Shown in pieces: positions 1 to 8,522 of a stretch of DNA of 49,110 nucleotides. The DNA is from Paenibacillus_AA sp045062745 (lineage in GTDB: Bacteria; Bacillota; Bacilli; Paenibacillales; NBRC-103111). The notes under the pieces were generated by a model. It was not told where the DNA came from, ran no database searches, and saw only the letters and a list, made by a program, of their open reading frames with translations. The DNA lies in contig NZ_JBJGED010000046.1 in NCBI RefSeq assembly GCF_045062745.1, forward strand, positions 1-49,110, written 5' to 3'. Position 1 is the first letter of the stretch; each line of letters starts with the position of its first letter. A program made the translations under genes and the position numbers.

Positions 1-804
1 TATAACGTAGTCCACCGCGGCGACGCCATTTCGGTACAGACGAAAGACCGCTTCCACGAGCTGGCGGCCGGCCGGGGGCTCGTGCTGGATCCCGAGCAGC
101 CGGATATCGTCGTCTCCGTCGGGGGGGACGGCACGATGCTGCACGCGTTTCATCTGTACAAGGAGCAGCTCGAGACAACTTCGTTCGTCGGGATTCATAC
201 CGGCCATCTCGGGTTTTATGCCGACTGGAAGCCGGGAGAGATCGAATTGCTGGTGGACAGCATGGCCGCCGCCATGTCCTGCCCGCCCCTCAAGACGGTC
301 AAGTACCCGGTCGTGCAAATTCAGATCGAGACGGAGCGCGGCACCCAGACGCATCTGGCACTGAACGAGTTCACGCTCAAAGGGGGCGAAGCGACGCTCG
401 TCGCCGAGCTGCATATTAACGACGAACTGTTCGAGATGTTCCGGGGCGACGGCATCTGCATCTCGACTCCGTCGGGCAGTACCGGCTACAACAAGAGCTT
501 GACCGGCGCGATCCTGCATCCGTCGCTCGACGCGATCCAGATCGCGGAGATGGCGTCGCTCAACAATCGCTTGTACCGCTCGCTCGGGTCGTCCATGGTG
601 CTGCCGAAGCATCACCACTGCGACATTTACCCGAAGAAGAAAATGAACATGCTGCTCACGATCGACCACCTGAACGTACAGATGAACGACATCGTGTCGA
701 TCCGCAGCATGGTCGCCGAGGAGAAGGTGAGCTTCGCCCGCTTCCGCCCGTTCCCCTTCTGGAACCGCGTGCGGGAGGCGTTTATCGGCGAGATTGTGGA
801 GTGA
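1..804 (+). CDS. NAD kinase, 5'-truncated by window edge
   Basis: ATP/polyphosphate-dependent NAD kinase making NADP in the cytoplasm. The reading frame is open from base 1, so the first methionine at 82 is internal and the true start lies outside the window. The GGDG nucleotide-binding motif (near base 118) follows VVSV. Further family signatures are HTGHLGFYADW, the LNE motif near base 361, FRGDG and STPSGSTGYNK. The C-terminus FARFRPFPFWNRV closely resembles the B. subtilis NadF/PpnKA paralog as I remember it. About 267 residues are visible, close to a full protein, so only a few N-terminal residues should be missing. It stands alone: the next gene is convergent. Confidence 0.95.
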   Translation, partial: YNVVHRGDAISVQTKDRFHELAAGRGLVLDPEQPDIVVSVGGDGTMLHAFHLYKEQLETTSFVGIHTGHLGFYADWKPGEIELLVDSMAAAMSCPPLKTVKYPVVQIQIETERGTQTHLALNEFTLKGGEATLVAELHINDELFEMFRGDGICISTPSGSTGYNKSLTGAILHPSLDAIQIAEMASLNNRLYRSLGSSMVLPKHHHCDIYPKKKMNMLLTIDHLNVQMNDIVSIRSMVAEEKVSFARFRPFPFWNRVREAFIGEIVE

Positions 805-853
805 ACACTCCCCGCCAAGTGACCTCAGGATTAATAAATTCTTTAAAAATAAA

Positions 854-895
854 AAGACCTCCAGCGCCACCTGATCGGCGGAGCATGGAGGTCTT
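854..895 (-). terminator. Rho-independent terminator of yutD
   Basis: Ten-base arms (854-863 and 886-895) form a hairpin. On the minus strand the stem is followed by a T-rich tract (complement of the A-rich 845-853), so it ends the leftward yutD transcript. It may also serve the convergent NAD kinase gene weakly. Confidence 0.75.
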
Positions 896-919
896 GTCTG
901 TTCTATTCGCTGGAGCCGG

Positions 920-1798
920 TCAGGCGCGGCCTTGACGGTCGTGCTGGCGGCGGGGTTCTTGCTGGAAGGTTTGCTGTTGATTGTGCGCCTGCTGCTGCAG
1001 ATTGCGGTCCTGATGCTGCTGCCGCTCCTGATGCGGATGCGGCTTGCCCTGATGCTCTTGCTTCCCTTGCGGCCTCACATCCCGATCCGGGCGCTCCTGC
1101 CGGTCGCCCCGCTCCGGCTTGTCCGGCCGGTTGTGCCGGTCTTGGCGCTCGGCTCGCTCATGCCGATCCGGCCGCCCATGGCGGCCAGGCGCGCCGTGCC
1201 CTTGAGATGTGTGCTGGCCTTGGTGACGCTGCTTTTGGGCGGCGCCTTGGCTCTGCCCCTGATAGACAGCACCGTGATGGCGATGCCGCGGCGACTGCTG
1301 CAACTCCTGGCTGGGCGGCGCCTGGTCCGGAACGGCCGAGGCTTGTGCGGAGTCGGTTCCTTGCCCCCTGAGCTGTCCTTGGCCTTTGGCGGAGTCATTA
1401 TGCTGACCATGGCGGCTGCGCTGGTCGTACGGTCCGGACGCTCCGATCGAATGCCCCGGCTGACTCTGAGCCGATCCGTCCTCCTCATCCTCCGGTGCGT
1501 CCGAAAGCGATCGGGATGGGGACTTGGCGTTCGTCCGCTCCAGGACGAAATACGCGCAGCCGAAATTGCAATATTCGTTCAAATAATCGTTCAAGCCGGC
1601 TACCGTTGTGTCCCGGGTCGACTTTTGATTATTTTCCTTGAAAAACCCTTTCAGCCGCAGCTGATTGTAGCCCCAGTCTCCTACGATATAATCGTACCGC
1701 TCCAGCACTTCGCTGTATCGGTCGCGAAACGCCTCGTAATTGTAGGCATTCCGATGGTCGATTATCAGCTCGTAGACACGTCCCCCCATGTGAATCAA
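920..1798 (-). CDS. yutD: YutD-family protein (DUF1027) with long disordered tail
   Basis: The N-terminal ~90 residues match the YutD family: ERYDYIVGDWGYNQLRLKGFF and the Cys-containing EYCNFGCAYFVLE. Function is unknown in the family. Residues ~95-292 are an unusual low-complexity tail rich in Gln, Arg, His, Asp and Pro, roughly two thirds of the protein. B. subtilis YutD lacks such an extension as far as I recall. The start is a TTG, supported by GAGGAGGG eight bases upstream; the first in-frame ATG would sit too far from it. It lies 38 bp downstream of lipA and is probably co-transcribed with it. The ~300-codon frame on the opposite strand (932-1840) is a shadow. Confidence 0.85.
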   Translation of the reverse strand: MIHMGGRVYELIIDHRNAYNYEAFRDRYSEVLERYDYIVGDWGYNQLRLKGFFKENNQKSTRDTTVAGLNDYLNEYCNFGCAYFVLERTNAKSPSRSLSDAPEDEEDGSAQSQPGHSIGASGPYDQRSRHGQHNDSAKGQGQLRGQGTDSAQASAVPDQAPPSQELQQSPRHRHHGAVYQGQSQGAAQKQRHQGQHTSQGHGAPGRHGRPDRHERAERQDRHNRPDKPERGDRQERPDRDVRPQGKQEHQGKPHPHQERQQHQDRNLQQQAHNQQQTFQQEPRRQHDRQGRA

Positions 1799-1836
1799 TC
1801 GCTTTCCCTCCTCGACCTTGACATCTTCCAGCGCGA

Positions 1837-2730
1837 TTAACGGCGCGCCCCGGCCTCGGCCGACCGCACCTGCTCATGCGCATGATAGGAGCTCCGTACG
1901 AGCGGCCCCGATTCCACATGGCTGAAGCCGCGCTTCATGCCCTCTTGCTTCAGCTCGGCGAACTGCTCCGGCGTATAGAACGCCTTCACGTCCATATGCT
2001 GCCGCGTCGGCTGCAAATATTGCCCGATCGTCATAATGTCGCAATCGACGGCCCGCAGGTCGTCCATCGTCTGCAAGATCTCGTCCCATTCCTCGCCCAC
2101 GCCCACCATGATGCTGGACTTGGTCGGAATGTTCGGCTGCATCGCCTTCGCTCTCGCGAGCAGCTCCAGGGAGCGGCGATACTTCGCCTTCGACCGGACG
2201 CGATCGGATGTGCGTTCCACGGTCTCGAGGTTATGGTTCAGGATGTCCGGCTTGGCGTCCATCACGATGCGCAGCGACTCCTCGTTGCCCATGAAATCCG
2301 GGATGAGCACCTCGACGCCGCACATCGGCAGCCGCTTGCGCACCGCCCGAATCGTGGCGGCGAATATCGAAGCGCCTCCGTCGGTCAGATCGTCGCGGGC
2401 GACCGAGGTCACGACGCAATGCCGCAGCCCCATCTGCTCCGCGGCTTCCGCCACGCGCTCCGGCTCCTGCATGTCCAGCTCGGTCGGCAAGCCCGACTTC
2501 ACCGCGCAGAACCGACACGCCCGGGTGCAGACGTCGCCCAGGATCATGAACGTTGCCGTCCGGTTGGCCCAGCACTCGTGAATGTTCGGGCATTTGGCTT
2601 CTTCGCATACGGTATGCAGCGTCTTGGAACGCATCATTTGCTTCAATTCTTTTACATGATGGAAGTCTTCGGCCGACGTCAGCTTGATCTTCAGCCAGTC
2701 CGGCTTCCTTGGGATCGGTTTGGTTGCCAT
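1837..2730 (-). CDS. lipA: Lipoyl synthase
   Basis: Radical-SAM enzyme that inserts two sulfurs into protein-bound octanoyl groups to make lipoyl cofactors for 2-oxoacid dehydrogenases and the glycine cleavage system. Three Cys of the auxiliary cluster motif (C42, C47, C53 in CEEAKCPNIHEC) and the SAM-cluster motif CTRACRFC (C68, C72, C75) are intact. The C-terminal RSSYHA motif supplies the Ser ligand known for LipA. Length 297 is normal. yutD follows on the same strand, the arrangement seen in B. subtilis. A TATAAT -10 element lies upstream at 2789-2794. Confidence 0.97.
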   Translation of the reverse strand: MATKPIPRKPDWLKIKLTSAEDFHHVKELKQMMRSKTLHTVCEEAKCPNIHECWANRTATFMILGDVCTRACRFCAVKSGLPTELDMQEPERVAEAAEQMGLRHCVVTSVARDDLTDGGASIFAATIRAVRKRLPMCGVEVLIPDFMGNEESLRIVMDAKPDILNHNLETVERTSDRVRSKAKYRRSLELLARAKAMQPNIPTKSSIMVGVGEEWDEILQTMDDLRAVDCDIMTIGQYLQPTRQHMDVKAFYTPEQFAELKQEGMKRGFSHVESGPLVRSSYHAHEQVRSAEAGARR

Positions 2731-2788
2731 GATTTTCTCGTCTTCTCGCTTTCTCGCGTGAAAATGCTAATCTGGTTTACTTTTCTGT

Positions 2789-2817
2789 ATTATACCACGA
2801 ATGCCGCAACATGCCAC
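2789..2817 (-). promoter_or_regulatory. Probable sigma-A promoter of lipA-yutD
   Basis: A perfect TATAAT -10 hexamer (complement of 2789-2794) is preceded at 17 bp by a poor -35 (GTGGCA). It lies about 60 bp upstream of the lipA start in the divergent lipA/larE intergenic region. No riboswitch or operator could be recognised. Confidence 0.5.
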
Positions 2818-2935
2818 AAGCGCACCGACATTCTCCAGCTTTTCCGGCCGGCAATGGTTTCGGTGCCCTCCCGCTTTATGGTACACTTAGGCTGGAGTAT
2901 TGCTAGCGAAGTCTGTAACGGATGGGAGATTGTAC

Positions 2936-3808
2936 ATGAGCGTGAGCGCTGACCAGTTGAAAGACGGCATGACTTTGCAGCAAAAGGATGAGGCGTTGGG
3001 CCGCATTTTTCAAGATATGGGCCGGGTTATGATTGCCTTCTCGGGCGGGGTGGACAGCACGTTCGCGTTGAAGAGAGCCCACCAGGTGCTGGGTGATCAA
3101 GTGCTCGCCGTCACCGCGGCTTCGGAGACCTTCCCTACGCGCGAGTTCAACGCGGCCGTCCGCATCGCGGAAGAGATGGGCGTGAACCTGCTCCGCACCG
3201 AGGTCAAGGAGCTCGACAACGCGGATTTCGTCGCCAACAACCCGGACCGCTGCTACCATTGCAAAACCGGACTGTATAGCCACCTCAAGCGGTTGGCCGC
3301 CGAGATGGGCTATCCTTATATCGTAGACGGTTCGAATATGGACGACCTGGGGGATTACCGCCCCGGACTTGCGGCCAAGAAGGAGCAAGGCGTGCGCAGC
3401 CCTCTGCAGGAAGCGCAGTTCTACAAGAATGAGATTCGCGAGCTGTCGAAAGAGTTGGGGCTCGTCACCTGGAACAAGCCGTCCTTCGCCTGCCTGTCGT
3501 CCCGGATCCCGTATGGGACCAAGATCGAGCGCTACAAAATCGACCAGCTCGACGAAGCGGAAGATTACTTGTATCAGCTTGGCTTCTGGCAAGTGCGGGT
3601 ACGGCACCATGACAAGGTCGCCCGCATCGAAGTGATGCCGGAGGAGATCGCGCGGATTATCGAGCTGAAGGAAGACATCCATCGGAAATTCACGAGCCTA
3701 GGGTTCACATACGTGACGCTCGATCTAGCCGGCTACCGGACCGGCAGCATGAACGAGGTGCTCCAGGCCGCCAAGAAAACTCCAGAGAAAGAAGCGGCGG
3801 CTCTGTAA
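2936..3808 (+). CDS. larE: LarE: pyridinium bisthiocarboxylic acid mononucleotide synthase
   Basis: Sacrificial sulfur transferase of nickel-pincer nucleotide (NPN) cofactor synthesis. It adenylates the pyridinium biscarboxylate made by LarB and converts both carboxylates to thiocarboxylates. The PP-loop SGGVDST is at residues 36-42. Cys186 in FACLSSRIPYG corresponds to the sulfur-donating Cys176 of the L. plantarum enzyme, so this is the sacrificial type. A CYHC pair lies at 106-109. The ATG at 2936 is chosen because GGGAG precedes it by seven bases. It is first in a plus-strand larE-larB-larC1 operon; its stop overlaps the larB start by one base. Confidence 0.95.
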   Translation: MSVSADQLKDGMTLQQKDEALGRIFQDMGRVMIAFSGGVDSTFALKRAHQVLGDQVLAVTAASETFPTREFNAAVRIAEEMGVNLLRTEVKELDNADFVANNPDRCYHCKTGLYSHLKRLAAEMGYPYIVDGSNMDDLGDYRPGLAAKKEQGVRSPLQEAQFYKNEIRELSKELGLVTWNKPSFACLSSRIPYGTKIERYKIDQLDEAEDYLYQLGFWQVRVRHHDKVARIEVMPEEIARIIELKEDIHRKFTSLGFTYVTLDLAGYRTGSMNEVLQAAKKTPEKEAAAL

Positions 3809-4611
3809 TGGGACAAGATGAACGGACAACTCCACTGGACTTGGAACAACTTTTGAAAGACGTGCAGGCGGGCGCGCTCGATCCGCAGGAGGCGAAACGC
3901 CTGCTCGAGGAGCAAGCAAAGCGCGAGGCGGACGGCAAGGTCGACGACCTCGGCTTCGCCCAGCTCGATCTCGACCGCGAGAAGCGCACCGGCTTCCCCG
4001 AGGTCATCTATGGCCTCGGGAAGACCGCGGAGCAGCTGGCCGCCATCTTCCAGCGGCTCCAGCTGCATGCCGACCGCGTGCTCGCGACGCGGGTCGACGC
4101 GGCCAAGGCCGAGTACGTGCTCGCCGCCGTGGACGGCGTCCAGTACCACGCGACCGCGCAGGCGCTCACGTGGTTCAAGAAGCCGATCCTGCAAGTGAAC
4201 GACGGCTATGTCGCCGTCGTCTGCGCCGGCACGGCCGACTTGCCTGTCGCCGAGGAAGCGGCCGTCACGCTGGAATGCATGGGCAACCACGTCGAGCGGG
4301 TATACGACGTGGGAGTCGCCGGCATTCACCGGCTGTTCCGGCGACTCTCCGTCATTCGCGAAGCGAATGTGATCATCGTCGTCGCCGGCATGGAGGGCGC
4401 GCTCGCGAGCGTCGTGGGCGGCCTGGTGGCGAAGCCGGTCATTGCCGTTCCAACCAGCGTCGGCTACGGGACGAGCTTCGGCGGCGTGTCCGCCCTGCTC
4501 ACGATGCTGAATTCGTGCGCCAACGGAATCACCGTCGTCAATATCGACAACGGCTACGGGGCCGGCTACAGCGCCGGCCGGATCAACAAATTGATGTCGA
4601 AAAGAGCGTGA
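3808..4611 (+). CDS. larB: LarB: pyridinium-3,5-biscarboxylic acid mononucleotide synthase
   Basis: First enzyme of NPN cofactor synthesis: carboxylates and hydrolyses nicotinic acid adenine dinucleotide. Residues ~120-267 form a PurE-like carboxylase domain with the AGTADLPVAEEA motif, followed by TSVGYGTSFGGVSAL and a GYGAGYSAGRIN end. The N-terminal ~55 residues are acidic/helical. Length 267 is normal for the family. The TAATG junction with larE indicates translational coupling, and larC1 starts five bases after its stop. Confidence 0.95.
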   Translation: MGQDERTTPLDLEQLLKDVQAGALDPQEAKRLLEEQAKREADGKVDDLGFAQLDLDREKRTGFPEVIYGLGKTAEQLAAIFQRLQLHADRVLATRVDAAKAEYVLAAVDGVQYHATAQALTWFKKPILQVNDGYVAVVCAGTADLPVAEEAAVTLECMGNHVERVYDVGVAGIHRLFRRLSVIREANVIIVVAGMEGALASVVGGLVAKPVIAVPTSVGYGTSFGGVSALLTMLNSCANGITVVNIDNGYGAGYSAGRINKLMSKRA

Positions 4612-4615
4612 CAAG

Positions 4616-5659
4616 ATGCGAATCGTATATCTGGACTGCTTCTCCGGGATTAGCGGAGATATGACGTTAGCCGCGCTGGTGGACGCCGGCGCGGACCGCG
4701 ACTACATCGAGCAGGAGCTCGCCAAGATTCGGATCGAGCCGTTCCGCCTCGAGTGGCGGCGCGTGAACAAGCGCGGCATCTCGTCGCTGAAGCTGGACGT
4801 GGAGCTCGATCCGAGTAAGCCGCCTACCCATCACCGGCACTATTCCGAGATCGTGCGGATGATCGAGACGGCTGGCTTGGGTGAGCAGGTGAAGCGGCTC
4901 AGCCTCGCCATCTTCGAGAAGATCGGCATCGCCGAAGCGAAGATCCACGGCATCCCGCTCGATAAGGTGCACTTCCACGAGGTCGGCGCGATCGATTCGA
5001 TCGTCGACATCATCGGCATCGCTCTCGCCCTCGATTCGCTTCAGGCCGAGCGCATCTACTGCTCGCCGGTGCCGCTCGGCTCCGGCACGGTCAAGTGCGA
5101 CCACGGCATCTACCCGGTGCCCGCGCCGGCGACGCTGGAGATGATGAAGGGGCTGCCGATCGCTCCGACCCCTTACACGATGGAGATGACGACCCCGACC
5201 GGCGCCGGCGTGGTGGCAGGCGTCGTACACGAGTTCTTCAAAGGCTTGCCGCCGATGGTCGTCGAATCGATCGGGTATGGCGCCGGCACGCGGGACTTGC
5301 CGAACCAGCCGAACGTGCTCCGGGTTGTCGTCGGCACGACGGATCCTTACCTGACCAAGGCGCAGGTGCAGCTTGGGCTGGCCCAATTGCAGCAGGCGCA
5401 TGAGCATGCGGAGCATCATCACCATCATCATGGGCATGACCATGACCACGGACACCATCATGACCATGACCATGTGCACGATCATCACCACGGGCCGACT
5501 TACAGCGACCGCCTGGAGCCGGGGCCTCGGGTCCATGAGCGCAAAGTGCTCTACCGGCCCAAGCACAGTCACGACCACAGCCATGATCACGACCATGATC
5601 ACGACCACGGCCATGACCACGACCATCCGCATTCTCACGGGTCTACGCCGAAACAATAA
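4616..5659 (+). CDS. larC1: LarC1: N-terminal part of the nickel insertase LarC, His-rich tail
   Basis: LarC is the CTP-dependent nickel insertase that completes the NPN cofactor. This frame carries only the N-terminal domain: LDCFSGISGDMTLAAL at the start, KVHFHEVGAIDSIVDI, and MTTPTGAG. From about residue 262 it becomes a linker with two very His/Asp-rich tracts (around 262-295 and 320-343), a probable Ni/Zn store. It then stops, followed by a strong terminator. The LarC C-terminal domain (ETN-DDMNPE type) is absent here and is encoded at 7863-8333 on the other strand. In L. plantarum the two halves are adjacent and joined by ribosomal frameshifting, which cannot operate in this arrangement. 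Confidence 0.93.
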   Translation: MRIVYLDCFSGISGDMTLAALVDAGADRDYIEQELAKIRIEPFRLEWRRVNKRGISSLKLDVELDPSKPPTHHRHYSEIVRMIETAGLGEQVKRLSLAIFEKIGIAEAKIHGIPLDKVHFHEVGAIDSIVDIIGIALALDSLQAERIYCSPVPLGSGTVKCDHGIYPVPAPATLEMMKGLPIAPTPYTMEMTTPTGAGVVAGVVHEFFKGLPPMVVESIGYGAGTRDLPNQPNVLRVVVGTTDPYLTKAQVQLGLAQLQQAHEHAEHHHHHHGHDHDHGHHHDHDHVHDHHHGPTYSDRLEPGPRVHERKVLYRPKHSHDHSHDHDHDHDHGHDHDHPHSHGSTPKQ

Positions 5660-5703
5660 CTATCCACCCGGGTTCCGGGCCTGCACACCCGTTCAATCCC
5701 AAA

Positions 5704-5733
5704 AAACCTCCGAGGCCTTCGCCTCGGAGGTTT
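5704..5733. terminator. Bidirectional terminator between larC1 and LTA-synthase-like gene
   Basis: Twelve-base perfect arms (5704-5715, 5722-5733) with a six-base loop. T-rich tracts follow on both strands, so it ends both the lar transcript and the convergent sulfatase-family transcript. Confidence 0.9.
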
Positions 5734-5761
5734 CGCTTGTTTACGCCGACTCTGGCAACGT

Positions 5762-7693
5762 TTAATACCCCAACTCGCCCGCCAGCTTGCTGATGTCGCC
5801 TTCCGAATAGTACTTGGCGACATACTGCTGGCCGAAGAGCTGGTCGTACTGCAGCTGGCGGTACTGCTCCAGCGGCGCCTGCGCCGATTCCGGCGCGGTC
5901 GGGTACAGATTGCCGGCCGAGTCGACGGCCAGATTGCTGAGCAGCCCAGGCAGCGTCGCCGACAAGCCGCTGTTGAACGCGAACTGCGCCGGCTTCTCCA
6001 GATGCAGCGCATCGAGCACGAACGAGCCGAGGAACGAGTCGCTCAGGATCGGCACCGTCTGCTGCGGCATGTTGAAGTTCGACCAAGTAACGAACGGCAC
6101 TTGGTGCATGCTCTTCAGCTCATCCAGCGACCACTGGGTCGCGTCGCTCGAACGGATGAAGCCCGCCTGCTTATAGACGTCATAGTCATACCCGAGCATC
6201 GGCAAATGGTCGCCGAAGAACACGATCAGCGTCGGCTCGTCGGACTGCTGGAAGTGGTCGATCAGCATTTGCAGGCTCTGATCGGCATCATAGGCGCCTT
6301 GCGTATACGTCTCCAACGTCGACTTCGCCGCCGGCGTCAAATTGCCCTGCACTTGTATCGTATTCTCGGCATAGCGGGGCGTATCATACGGCCCGTGGTT
6401 CTGCATCGTCACCGCATAGATGAACGCCGGCTCCTCCGACTCCTCGACGGCGCTAACGATGCTCCGGGACATCTCCGAGTCGGCGATGAACGTCCCCTTG
6501 TACTCGGGATCGACGAACTGCTCCTGGCTTTTGAAGCTGTCGAAGCCAAGGGATTTATACACATTTTGCCGGTTCCAGAACCAGCCCTCGTACGTATGCA
6601 TCCCCAGGCTGCTATACCCCAAGCTCTTGAAGAAGCTCGCCAAGCTTGGGAGCGGCTTCGTGATGTACTGCTGATACGGCACGGAGCCCGCCGGCAGGAA
6701 GCTCATCGATTGCCCGGTCAGCACCTCGTACTCCACATTGCTCGTCCCCCCGCCGTATTGCGGCGACAGCAAAAACCCGGACGTGCTCTCCTGTTGAAGC
6801 CGGTGTACGGTTGGCAGCGGATCCGAGCTGAAGCTGACGTTCGTCAGCAGCGTGGGGTCCCAGAACGCCTCGTTCATGATGAAGATGACGTTCGGCTTGC
6901 GCCCGTTTAATTCTTCCTTCACCGCCGACGTTTGCTTCAGTACCTGCAGCTCCTGCTCGTTCAAGCTTTGAGCCAGCGTGGAGATCGATTCTTCCCCGTA
7001 GCCCGACGGCTTCGGCACAACGGAATTTTTTACATTTAGCGTAAACGCGAGCGCGAGTCCGTTGTCCGCATAATTTTGCTGCTGGTCCCACGTGGTCTCA
7101 TAGACCCCAGCCCGGCTGAGGGCTTCCGCCGCCCAAGGCGAGCGCACGCCGAACGAGTACAGGGCGACCAGCGCCAACGTTCCCAGCGCCAACCGGGGAA
7201 CAAGACGCATTCCGAATCGCGGCAGCACGAGGCGGAGCAGCAGCAGCGCGACGACGATCGCGATCAGCACCCCGACCCGTTTCATGGCCGCAGGACCGGC
7301 GATCAGGGGAGCGATGTCCATACTTTCTTTCTTCAGGAATAAGTCCCAGGGAAAGAACGGCTGCCCGATCAGTTTCGTTTTGAAATAATTAATGAGCGTC
7401 ATCAGCGACATGATCGCGGACACCACCCCAATCGCGGGGAACAGCGTCCCGAGCAAAGCATAAACGACGAGCAGTACGCACAATTGCAGCATTCCGTTCA
7501 GCAGCACGAGCTTCGGATGAGTCACCATCCAGCTCCAAGTCCCGGCGACCGAGCCGCGTCCGATCAGCTCCATGCCGAACACGAGCGCGAGCGGCACGAC
7601 CGCGAACGCCAATACGAGCACCAACCTCCTCACCGTTCGATTGTCCTCCATCCAGCTCAATCTGGACCGCACATTCCTCCCAATAAGTCGCAT
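5762..7693 (-). CDS. LTA synthase-family membrane sulfatase (phosphoglycerol transferase)
   Basis: Membrane protein with about five hydrophobic segments in residues 22-190, then an extracellular alkaline-phosphatase/sulfatase-fold domain. PNVIFIMNEAF holds the metal-binding Glu (~275), GGGTSNVEYE holds the presumed catalytic Thr317, and FFGDHLP holds the C-terminal metal ligands. In LtaS enzymes the Thr accepts glycerol phosphate from phosphatidylglycerol during lipoteichoic acid synthesis. The catalytic motif here is GGTSN rather than GKTSD, so another polyol-phosphate transferase activity is possible. It sits between the two halves of LarC and is transcribed against larC1. Confidence 0.88.
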   Translation of the reverse strand: MRLIGRNVRSRLSWMEDNRTVRRLVLVLAFAVVPLALVFGMELIGRGSVAGTWSWMVTHPKLVLLNGMLQLCVLLVVYALLGTLFPAIGVVSAIMSLMTLINYFKTKLIGQPFFPWDLFLKKESMDIAPLIAGPAAMKRVGVLIAIVVALLLLRLVLPRFGMRLVPRLALGTLALVALYSFGVRSPWAAEALSRAGVYETTWDQQQNYADNGLALAFTLNVKNSVVPKPSGYGEESISTLAQSLNEQELQVLKQTSAVKEELNGRKPNVIFIMNEAFWDPTLLTNVSFSSDPLPTVHRLQQESTSGFLLSPQYGGGTSNVEYEVLTGQSMSFLPAGSVPYQQYITKPLPSLASFFKSLGYSSLGMHTYEGWFWNRQNVYKSLGFDSFKSQEQFVDPEYKGTFIADSEMSRSIVSAVEESEEPAFIYAVTMQNHGPYDTPRYAENTIQVQGNLTPAAKSTLETYTQGAYDADQSLQMLIDHFQQSDEPTLIVFFGDHLPMLGYDYDVYKQAGFIRSSDATQWSLDELKSMHQVPFVTWSNFNMPQQTVPILSDSFLGSFVLDALHLEKPAQFAFNSGLSATLPGLLSNLAVDSAGNLYPTAPESAQAPLEQYRQLQYDQLFGQQYVAKYYSEGDISKLAGELGY

Positions 7694-7807
7694 TGTCGAA
7701 CACTTCCTTTACTTATTCAAAACTCGCCCATTCCGGATCAGCTGAGTCCATTATATTAACAAAAGCTTAATATTCCCTGAAAATAGCGCTCGATGGGACA
7801 ATTTGGA

Positions 7808-7858
7808 CAAAAAAAAAACCGCGCCAAGGCGAGTGGCAGCAGTTTGAGAGCGGTCTTC
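7808..7858 (-). terminator. Probable terminator of larC2
   Basis: Read leftwards after the larC2 stop, an ACCGC/GCGGT stem with an inner CGCCTTGGCG hairpin is followed by nine T (complement of 7810-7819). The stem is imperfect. Confidence 0.55.
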
Positions 7859-7862
7859 TTCC

Positions 7863-8333
7863 CTACTTATGAGTCGCGGCGAACGCCCGCCGCACTTCTT
7901 CGTACACTTCCTTCAAGGCAACCCCGTGCGCCCGGGCGGCCTGCTCGCATTCCTTGAATTCCGGAGCGGCTTGGACGAGCTCGCCTTTATATGTGCCGGT
8001 CTTGACCGTTATGGCCCCCCAAGGCGTATCCACCTTCACGAACGCCCGGCCAAGCCGGTGGCAGTCCGCGCGGAGATAGCGCAGCCCGAGCGTCGTCGTC
8101 TCGCGGAAAATGACGTCTTCCATCTCCGTGAGCCGCTCCTCCGAGCACAGGACGTTCAGCATAAAGCCGGGACGCCCTTTTTTCATCACAATCGGGATCC
8201 AAAACACGTCATTGGCCCCCGCCTCGAACAACCGGTCCATCACGTACGAACAGTATTCGGGGTTCATATCGTCCAAATTCGTTTGAATAAGCACCATGCC
8301 TTCTTCCGTATGCTCGGTGCGATGCTGGAACAT
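7863..8333 (-). CDS. larC2: LarC2: C-terminal part of nickel insertase LarC, separate gene
   Basis: The 156-residue product matches the LarC C-terminal domain: IQTNLDDMNPE near residue 17, IPIVMKKGRPGFMLNVL, ETTTLGLR and the end motif PEFKECEQAA. This domain carries the nickel-binding region in L. plantarum LarC. It has its own ATG with a textbook AAGGAGG seven bases upstream, so it is translated independently. It is on the opposite strand from larE-larB-larC1, separated from larC1 by the LTA-synthase-like gene. LarC1 and LarC2 would have to assemble as two chains. The lytH gene diverges from it. Confidence 0.93.
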   Translation of the reverse strand: MFQHRTEHTEEGMVLIQTNLDDMNPEYCSYVMDRLFEAGANDVFWIPIVMKKGRPGFMLNVLCSEERLTEMEDVIFRETTTLGLRYLRADCHRLGRAFVKVDTPWGAITVKTGTYKGELVQAAPEFKECEQAARAHGVALKEVYEEVRRAFAATHK

Positions 8334-8522
8334 GAGGAATCCTCCTTACGCGGATAGCGAACGAAACGCGCTTCGTAACAGGACGGATCGCGTTTCCGCA
8401 GTTACTCGTATCGTAGCAAACCCGCCCGTCCCTTGTAAATGGAGCATAGATCGGCTTGGCATAGTCTACCGAAGTCGGGCGCATGCTATATGTATCCATC
8501 TTTGCTTCTGGGAGGAAGTTCG

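Noticed and set aside
932..1840. 302-codon plus-strand frame antisense to yutD
   Set aside because: Shadow of GC-rich codon bias opposite a gene with clear family motifs; no ribosome binding site or recognisable domain.
5401..5640. CAT/GAC-rich tandem DNA repeats as a possible CRISPR or satellite
   Set aside because: The repeats are in frame and encode the His/Asp tail of LarC1; there are no spacers.
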